Shown one piece after another: positions 13,331 through 20,000 of a DNA stretch of 20,000 nucleotides (positions are counted from its first letter, which is position 1; each line of letters opens with the position of its first letter). Under the pieces are notes generated by a model. It saw only the letters and a list, made by a program, of their open reading frames with translations, had not been told where the DNA came from and did no database searches. The stretch comes from Botryococcus braunii (taxonomy: Eukaryota > Chlorophyta > Trebouxiophyceae). The position numbers and the translations under genes are program-made. The stretch is from positions 187,501 to 207,500 of the forward strand of contig MVGU01000996.1 of the NCBI GenBank assembly GCA_002005505.1, in the 5' to 3' direction.

Positions 13331-13538
<208 letters not shown>

Positions 13539-13620
13539 ACTTCATTAGCTAAGCCACCAGCAAATCTAAGGAGTACTTGCATTAAGTCGCAATCTCAGCA
13601 CCTATATAGCTGCTGTTATT

Positions 13621-13650
13621 ACTGCTGTTATTATATATAATAACAGCAGT
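13621..13650. repeat. 30-bp perfect palindrome
   Basis: Reads the same on both strands without a spacer (ACTGCTGTTATTATA and its complement). Its right arm contains the AACAGCAGT that starts the right copy of the duplicated block. Confidence 0.92.
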
Positions 13651-13718
13651 GTCATGATCAGACAGCCTTGCAAACGTAGAGTACGGCATCAATGCACTGG
13701 AGTCTGGAAGCACAGAAC
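13641..13718. repeat. Right copy of a duplicated ~80-bp block
   Basis: Diverged direct repeat of 13331-13410. The pair flanks the (GT)60 array and the palindrome. Confidence 0.75.
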
Positions 13719-14786
13719 CACCAGCCAGCTGATGACGCTGCTCAATGAATATTGCACCAGGAGAAGTTATATATCTTGGCCCGCCCCTCTTTAAGTCAAG
13801 TGACCACTTAATGCATATGCCGGGACCGTATCAAAGTGTATCCCGTCAGTGGCCGTGAACTGGGCCCAGGTACAGATATCACCTCCTGAACCCGGGTATC
13901 GATATCACCACACGATTCGACAGAACAGTCGATTCATAAACCGGTTACCCTATGAATGGAAAAAATGTTTTCCAACACGGGAACACACGACTACTGACAA
14001 CCTCGGAACTCAAACACGAAGCTATCACAGCATGTGGGTAAGCTTGTTTGGAATCAACACCGTCTGGACTTGCGCAAATCTCTCTACATATATGCCCGGA
14101 TCTCTCTACCAGCATCGAGATCAATGCCCGAATCACCGGAGTTCCTCCGAGCTCGGTCTTTCTCGAGGAAGATCGACACTCATCAGGATAAGGTCTGCGG
14201 GTACATTTTTCATTATAAAGTACTTGAATGTGAAGCACACAGGAGCAACTTCATCAGATGTATCATGAATCAAGAGAGTATACATGTGCATGTCCACAAC
14301 AAGTAAATACCCATTAGTGTTTGCCTAGCGTTTGGCTACTGCTCAAGTCAATTGTACATTTAATTACAAATATAATATAAAGAGTGAAGCCTATCCTTAT
14401 ATATATAATATTAAGACAACCGTGTATATATAATATAAAGACAACCTTGAAAATAGTTTGCTCGGTCTCAGACGCATTCACTTTATGTACTTTAAGCCTT
14501 GCAAGGCTGATCTTGTTATGCGAGGCTAATCTTGTTACGTCCCAGTGTTGCGGTGGGTTCGCACGGGAGGCGGACTTTGTGCGAACAGTGTTTCGGTGGA
14601 AAGCCTTGATCCTAAATGTGAAATGGAAGTAATTTGATTTTTTGTCTTATCCATGTTTTTATCACATAAAGGACCTCATTAAATAAATAACACAACGTAC
14701 TTGTTATTGAGTATCCATGTGGATACTGCCAGTGGCTGCCGCTTTTACCTTGAAGAATTACATCCAGGGCATCCAGAAGAGGAAGG
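13719..14786. other. Intergenic stretch without recognisable gene
   Basis: Open frames are short and show no family pattern. An AT-rich tandem pair (TATATAATATTAAGACAACC at 14402-14421 and a one-change copy at 14427-14446, period 25) is the only clear structure. Confidence 0.55.
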
Positions 14787-15063
14787 GCCGGGTGGGGCCA
14801 CCGCGCGCGCTGCCCAAGACAAGCAGACCCGCTATGCTGTCTTGTTGTCGCGTCAGCAGCCGCCTGTGGCTTTCCAAGCCTTCGCTTTTGAAACATTGGG
14901 CGGGTTGCATGCTGATGCGCTGGCTTTGTTGCAGAGGCTCCAGGGGCTTTTGAACCAAGCCATCATTGCTCAAGAAGATGTGGAGGGATATTTTGTCATT
15001 CGTCGGGTCAGTTTCATCATTGCGGCGGCTGTGGGTCGCCAGCTGGCCGCTCGCCGGGTGTGA
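14787..15063 (+). pseudogene. REL retrotransposon ORF, last ~92 codons (copy 3)
   Basis: Same C-terminal block as the other copies, including AFETLGG, without any catalytic motif. The frame is open upstream into unrelated DNA by chance. Confidence 0.7.
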
Positions 15064-15107
15064 CTCATAGCTTGACACATTGGGGGTTTGGGTCCCTGAA
15101 CATTGGG
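14787..15107 (+). mobile_element. R2-like retrotransposon, 5'-truncated (copy 3)
   Basis: Matches copy 1 from 1147 to 1466 with four differences in the ORF tail. The left junction falls at GCCGGGTGGGGCC. No target duplication like that of copy 2 is seen on the left. The ORF tail ends with TGA at 15061-15063. Confidence 0.72.
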
Positions 15108-15284
15108 CTGGTCGTTTTTACTCCACTCTTGTAAAAAAGGGAAGAAATTACATCAACCCAGCCCAAAGGGCTGATCAGATGGAAAACCAAACACCGAAGC
15201 AGCAAGACACCGAGAGAAACCAAACACAAACCCTAAGAATCAAGGCCAAACACAAACCCAAAGTACCGAGTGGGGAGCCAGGAG

Positions 15285-15344
15285 CACAAAGGAAGGGGCA
15301 TGAAAGCCCCAGGACACAAAGGAAGGGGCAGGAAAGCCCCAGGA
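15285..15344. repeat. 30-bp tandem duplication in the LINE 3' UTR
   Basis: The unit starting CACAAAGGAAGGGGCA occurs at 15285-15314 and 15315-15344 with one change; a partial third copy follows. Confidence 0.88.
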
Positions 15345-15391
15345 CACAGCCCAGGAGTGGGCAAGGGCCAACAAAGGGGCAAGACACAAAC

Positions 15392-16090
15392 CTAAGACCG
15401 AAACTGAAAACGATCATAAATGAAGTTAACCACAGACTGAAGGTCATCTTGCCAGACGAACTGCAGTAACGACCGACAGGGGGAACGAAAAAGATGGGGG
15501 TAACGGTCCCGCATCGGCTGAAGGGCCAAACAGGAAAAGACAAGGTGGTGTTCATCACCCACCAAACCAGCCTGACACTGATCACACAACCGGTGGGAAC
15601 GGGGGATGCCCCGACGACGACCAGCATCAATAGGTTGTGATCCCCCATGCGGAATTGATGGAAAACCCTCAACTTGGAAACACTCATACGTAACCACAAA
15701 AGCCTAGAGAGAGTGGTGCGGGACGGACTATTAAACCACCTAGAGTACGTGCAAAGCTGAGCCCGCTCAGACGGGCAGAGACGAGGAGAGACATGCAAGC
15801 CCTCCCAGGGTTGGCGGCCATGCCGACGCAAGAGGTCCCGAAGGGACGGCATATCAATCGGAAGAGGGGGGTGGGGGTTTGCTTCTCTCGGTGGTGGCAC
15901 ATTGGGGTTATGGCCTCCCACATGGCCGTACGGGAATGCCGTATGGCCGCCAGGAGATTTTTGGCCTTGCCCTGCCACGGTCGCCTCGGATGCGGGGTAA
16001 CCGACCTTAGTCAGCTTTGCATATGCCGCTGAAGCCCTTTTGCGGATATTCAGCGCAGTCCCCTGCGTGGCATTCTGTTGGAAACCATAC
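15392..16090 (-). pseudogene. LINE ORF2 C-terminal fragment, frameshifted
   Basis: One frame holds GLHVSPRLCPSERAQLCTYS and VFHQFRMGD, the next frame carries on with [13 protein letters not shown]...[10 protein letters not shown] and RDRYPHLF. The switch falls near 15650. The zf-RVT knuckle is kept. The RT core is missing, so this is a dead fragment. Confidence 0.6.
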
Positions 16091-16589
16091 AAACATTGGG
16101 TTCTCAACAGTGGCGTGTCTGCCAAGCAAACTGTCTGACTGCATGTTAGCAACGGGCCCGAACTGATGATGGAACTGCGTGAAGTGCCGCGGTTTCGGCA
16201 GCTTTGGGGTTTATAAGCGCGTAATGAAGTCTGTCTGGAATGTACGCTTGTTGAATTTTGTAGTTGTTGCCGGTGGCTGGGGTGTTGATCTGGTGGGGTT
16301 TGGCAGTGTTGGGTAAGAAGCCGACACGCAGAGATAGCTGGCTCTTGGCGCACAACGGGTATTTCCTGCCTGCACTTTCCAATTACAGGGATTACTTGCT
16401 TCTCAAAGACTTTGAAGTCTGTCGGACGCATAGTTTTCTTGTTTGCTAAGAAGGCCGAAGTCCCTTCGAACGACACGGTTGTTTTGATCACTTTCGAAAA
16501 ACGATGTCGTGATAGAAAACTACTGAGAAAGCCTATTGGTTTGCGCAGAAGGCCGTCTTTCTTTTGGACTGTATCGGAACTTCGTTGTA
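16091..16589. promoter_or_regulatory. Upstream region of the KIX/Gln-rich gene
   Basis: Only about 500 bases separate the LINE fragment from the putative start codon, so the promoter and 5' UTR are expected here. No clear TATA box is seen. An in-frame TGA at 16524 closes the reading frame upstream of the ATG. Confidence 0.3.
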
Positions 16590-16654
16590 ATGGATCCCGT
16601 CCAGGAACAGCCCGTCATAACTAACATACGGCGGGAGCAAGCCATATCTGAAAT
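16590..16654 (+). CDS. KIX gene exon 1
   Basis: First ATG after the in-frame stop at 16524. Encodes MDPVQEQPVITNIRREQAIS and Glu, plus two bases; donor AT followed by GTAAGA. Exon 2 supplies the missing G to make Met. Confidence 0.5.
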
Positions 16655-18149
16655 GTAAGATGATGCTTCCTCGTGTTACATCATACGGTTGCTTCGCATC
16701 GTGCCTTTGTGTGCTGGCGTATCGGGGTTGTCTGAGGCGGACCGGCTCGTCTGCAAAAGGGTGGCAAGCAAGCCATTATCCATTCAATGGGTCAGGCTTG
16801 TTGAACCTGCAGGATGGGGGAGCTCAGAAGGATGCTGCCAACAGAGGATCCAGAACGCATCTTACAGATAGTAAGGGCTTCAGAGTCTAAGGCTTTTGGA
16901 GATTCTAGGGGGGACTTCAACCTGTATTTGACTAAATTGTCCAATAGGATGGATGCGGTAACCCGCAGCACACAGGTATGGGCATGACCAGCTACTGGGC
17001 TACATGCCTCGCATTGAGGGAGCTAGAGTCCTTTGCAGGTTTATCTGCCTTCAAAGTTGCTGAACAATTTTTCCCGTCAATCCCCGTTTCGGCTGTACAC
17101 TTTGTTGCTTCTGATGTGCAAGTTAAATTTGGTGCAGGGACGTGTGCATTCGCAGCATCAAATGCAACAGGTTTCTCGTTTCATGCAAGGCAATCAGATG
17201 ATGCCTTCAATCAACTTGGGACAAGCCCCACACCAAGTGTTAAACCACCAAGAGGCTTCTCATGTACCGCAGCTTCAAGTAGAGCATTACCGCCAACAAC
17301 AGCAGCCAGTGCTTGTTTCTGCAGCTACTACCACCGAGGTAGGAGTGCAGGCTTGTTTCTTAACCTAGATCACATAGCCTTTCGCCCAGCTGCACGATCA
17401 TGTGTGGGGAGGGAAGGAGCCTCTGAGGGATGGATGGGGGATCCATGGAGGGGGAGAACGGAAGGGGGAAGGGCGAGAGATGCCTACCAAATTGCTGGGA
17501 ATATGCATCTGCCCAGTATGCTGTACTGACACGTTTGAATGTAAATCCCCCAATTTTCCAAATTTTGAGACCCATTGAATGTCTGTTGTCCAGAAATTCA
17601 AGGCCAAGGTGCTGCTGTATAGAGTGGCATTTCTGTGCATCTCTTCGGTTCTGGTTTTCAGCAGTCTATTGACATGTTCGGAATTTTAAGTGGTGTGCAT
17701 GTAAGGATTGCCTTTGCCGACCGAGTGAGGGGTTGGCAGGAGGTTAAGTTGGGACCAAGCAAGGGCGACCAATGTTTTTGGTTTGAAATTGACAAATGAT
17801 GCAGAGTACAACTAGAAAACTTTTAAGAGGGCTTTAACCCCTCAAGTGGGAATTACTTGCTAGGCATGCTTTGAAGATTCTGGCGAAAAAGTATTGCCCT
17901 TCGACGTTCCTGATGTATTTCATAGGTGATGATAAGAATGCTGGTCATTACTTTGACAGCTCAGCGCGTACCCCGCCAGTTTGGAGGGTCCTTTGCTTGG
18001 GGCTGTGTGCCGTGCTGAGAATACGTTGGTAGCTTGGGCAGGTATTGTCAAGGGAGCCCTGGTGCTAGGTAGGCAAAAAGTAGTCAGTCTGTTCCCTCCT
18101 AGACTCTTGAAGCAGTCTGTTTTCGTGGCCTTACCTTTCGTGTGTGCGT

Positions 18150-18240
<91 letters not shown>

Positions 18241-19712
18241 CGTGCGTGCACGCGCCCCCACACATGCGTGCGGGCGGACGGGTGGGTGTGGTGGGGTGGG
18301 GGGGGGGGGGGGAGTAGATTTGGGGTGCTTGCGAGGGCATATGAGCAAGCGGAGTTGTGTCACATCCCCTTGAACTTCCGAAGCTGGATGGGACCCCTTA
18401 AATTCCTTTGCGTGCTTGCTTCTGACTTCCTGGCATCCGCTAAGATATTAAATGAGTTGGTCCTCAGCCACCCTTACAGGAAATAGTGCGCCCCCCCCCC
18501 CCCTTCCTCCTTGCACCCGTCCTACCCACTGCACCGGCCTCTCTCCCTCAGTCTAATTCCTCCCCCCGTATTCCACGCTATGAACCCTTGTGAAGGCTCT
18601 GTGCCGCCTAGCACGGCCTCTGATTCAACATTTCCATCGGTTTTGGGCAGGCGTTAGATGACAACACATTCAATGACATGGCAGAGTTCTTCATCTTCAA
18701 CCAACCTGGTCCAGCTGCGCCACAGCACCAAGATCCCATGTCGGGTTCGACATCTCAACAGCAGGTTGGCTCCCATTTTGATTGGCCTAATAAGTTAGCA
18801 CAGCTCCACCAGTGCTTATATTCCTGGCCGATAACGGCAAGGGGGGATATTTGTAGAAGACAATGCAGACAACATGAAGTGCAACAACAATGGGTGAAGC
18901 ACCTGTGCCACTGATTTCCCTGAGTGATGTAACACACTTACAGCCCCTGGTGGTGTATTGGCCATGGGGCAAGATGGGAACACCGGTGTGTTGTTCCCAA
19001 GCCTTTGCAGTGGAAGAAAAGATGCCAAAGGTTTTGATGTCAGAGGTTGCACCCAAAATCCATCGTGGGCGGATTGTGAGGCCATGTGGAGCATGTTTCA
19101 TACGCAACACGTGCAAGTTTTGCATCTTCAACCCCCTGCTCAGAAAAGCTATTTACTTCTGTATGCCTGTATCCGAAAACCCATCAATATTTCCATAATG
19201 CATGCACCGTGACTCTTTTGCTGGCTGGGGCATTCCCCTCTCCTGCTCGGGTATGGAATAACCCCGCTTCATCGTTGAGCAAGGTGTAGTTGACTCCCTC
19301 TGCTATGCTAAGGGCACTGTCGTTTTCCCTCTTGGCATAGGGTGCCTATGTTTTAGCTAGACCTGTCCATGTTTCCGTGCCAGGACATTGCCCGTTCATG
19401 CGCATGGCCACTCTTTATTCATTGACATTGCTTTTTTTTCATCTCCTTGTCCATCCTTTACCAAGATGCTGCCTGTGGGTTTTAGCTGCTCTGCATTTGG
19501 GATCCTTCTTCTCTGAAGTGTCATCTCTTGCCTTTATGTAAATGCGTGGCTTGGTGCAGCAGGTTCAGCGAGATGTTGGTGACATGGGAGGCCAGCAGCA
19601 GTACAGGGATGTCTACAAGCAGCAGGCACTCCCTCACATGGGTAACTACGGCAAAACCTCCGTGCCGGCCGCTGTGATTCCCTCAGGGCCTCATCAAGGA
19701 GGATCGCACATG
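16590..19712 (+). CDS. KIX-domain, Gln-rich protein, MED15-like (5' exons, incomplete)
   Basis: Likely Mediator tail subunit 15, which links activators to RNA polymerase II through its KIX domain. Exons 16590-16654, 16813-16975, 17138-17338, 18651-18764 and 19560-19712 join in phase. Residues about 13-76 give three predicted helices: REQAISEMMGELRRMLP, then PERILQIVRASESKAF, then LYLTKLSNRMDAVTRSTQ. These line up with the plant MED15 KIX layout (LKKHLP, FEEKIF, YLRKISMKM), though the usual DWR start is missing. Downstream exons are rich in Gln, Pro and Met (for example HSQHQMQQVSRFMQGNQMM), as in MED15. All internal junctions after exon 2 are phase 0. The gene very likely continues beyond the right edge. 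The MED15 name rests on pattern recognition; another KIX protein is possible, and exons may be missing. Confidence 0.5.
16813..16975 (+). CDS. KIX gene exon 2 (core of KIX domain)
   Basis: Acceptor CCTGCAG, donor CAG followed by GTATGG. Encodes GELRRMLPTEDPERI through TRSTQ, ending in phase 0. The matching split codon with exon 1 supports the pair. Confidence 0.58.
17138..17338 (+). CDS. KIX gene exon 3 (Gln-rich)
   Basis: Acceptor TTGGTGCAG, donor GAG followed by GTAGGA, 67 codons in phase 0. Encodes GRVHSQHQMQQ and EHYRQQQQPV. A second in-frame acceptor at 17038 would extend the exon by 33 codons. Confidence 0.6.
17339..18650 (+). other. Large intron of the KIX gene with (GT)n and poly-G/poly-C tracts
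   Basis: No further exon is recognisable, though a short one could be missed. Contains a (GT)n array at 18156-18236, a G-rich run at about 18294-18313 and a C13 run at 18491-18503. Confidence 0.45.
18156..18236. repeat. (GT)n microsatellite
   Basis: Uninterrupted GT array of about 81 bases, with GTGC variants on both sides. Confidence 0.95.
18651..18764 (+). CDS. KIX gene exon 4
   Basis: Acceptor TTTTGGGCAG, donor CAGCAG followed by GTTGGC, 38 codons in phase 0. Encodes LDDNTFNDMAEFFIFNQPGP and ends SGSTSQQQ. Confidence 0.55.
18765..19559 (+). other. Intron of the KIX gene, possibly holding an unseen exon
   Basis: No convincing exon. A candidate segment near 19080-19136 reads AMWSMFHTQHVQ in phase 0, but its acceptor (TTGTGAG) is poor. 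Confidence 0.35.
19560..19712 (+). CDS. KIX gene exon 5 (Gln-rich), NAGNAG acceptor
   Basis: The acceptor is GTGCAGCAG, so the exon can start at 19560 or 19563 and gain or lose one Gln. Encodes VQRDVGDMGGQQQYRDVYK and HMGNYGKTSVPAA; donor ATG followed by GTTAGT. 51 (or 50) codons in phase 0. Confidence 0.55.
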
Positions 19713-20000
19713 GTTAGTCCAGACTTCACTGTCCAAGCTGACATTGTTCATTGCAAGGCTGCTGATACAGCAAGCTGGAGTTCATGGGGTTTTTTTACAG
19801 CATCCTCACCGCATGGCTGTTTGACAAAACATGCTCGAGTGCATGACTATGGTTAAGAGGGCTGTGGGTGACTTGTCAGCATTTGGTGTTGAGCTGCCCG
19901 ACTCGGTGCAAAGAGCTGCATGCCTCAGTTTTGTGATGTGCTTGTTTCTCTGTGCCTTTTCTTGACAAAACAGTTCTTGCTAAGCCTTGTGCTGGATGTT
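19713..20000 (+). other. Right edge, presumed intron and next exon of the KIX gene
   Basis: Strong acceptor-like sequences occur at about 19798 (TTTTTTTACAG) and 19889 (TTGTCAG), but continuing in phase 0 meets stops soon after both. The gene structure here is unresolved. Confidence 0.3.

Larger units (their letters stand above)
15108..16090 (-). mobile_element. LINE 3' part, divergent subfamily (copy 3 partner)
   Basis: Same order as the other partners (post-RT region, HVSPRL, zf-RVT, 3' UTR ending TTACAAGAGTGGAGTAAAAA), but clearly diverged: similarity to copies 1 and 2 drops sharply left of the last ~25 bases. It therefore belongs to a different subfamily or is much older. The left boundary near 16090 is approximate. 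Confidence 0.62.

Noticed and set aside
18890..19198. 102-codon plus frame with several Cys residues
   Set aside because: No family pattern, and it lies in an intron of the KIX/Gln-rich gene; chance is likely.

Overview
Kind of organism. This is eukaryotic nuclear DNA from the green lineage. It has spliced genes with GT-AG introns, very long (CA)n, (GT)n and (GA)n arrays, and non-LTR retrotransposon debris. The identifiable single-copy gene encodes the plant UV-B photoreceptor UVR8. I see no operons, bacterial signals, CRISPR arrays or rRNA/tRNA genes. A streptophyte alga or early-diverging land plant would fit, but the species cannot be fixed from this window.

Layout. Bases 1-2000 hold the 3' part of an R2-like retrotransposon (+; CCHC finger plus restriction-like endonuclease domain) abutting, tail to tail, a 5'-truncated LINE of another family (-). 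Bases 2001-5985 are intergenic: an A-rich tract, microsatellites, a 164-bp near-perfect palindrome, smaller palindromes and a degenerate minisatellite. Bases 5986-10894 (-) hold a complete eight-exon UVR8 gene whose splices join in frame to a 430-residue protein; its introns carry large (GA)n, (GT)n and (CA)n blocks. Bases 11304-12720 and 14787-16090 hold a second and third copy of the tail-to-tail retroelement pair, with a decayed LINE relic and a duplicated block around a (GT)60 array between them. From 16590 to the right edge (+) lie the first exons of a gene with a KIX-like N-terminal domain and glutamine-rich downstream exons, most like Mediator subunit MED15. It is incomplete in this window.

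Main points. (1) All three R2-like tails end at the same sequence and are followed by the reversed 3' end of a LINE, although the LINE belongs to a different subfamily in copy 3. Copy 2 is flanked by a 21-bp near-perfect repeat of that LINE end. R2-like elements with this endonuclease type are often site-specific, so the pattern suggests a retrotransposon that targets the tails of other retrotransposons. (2) The UVR8 gene keeps the three GWRH tryptophans, the dimer-interface charged residues and the C-terminal VP motif, but uses one GC-AG intron and two weak GTGCG donors, and has Phe in place of one conserved ring Trp. (3) The KIX/Gln-rich gene was assembled from exons whose phases agree; its identity is an inference from domain pattern.
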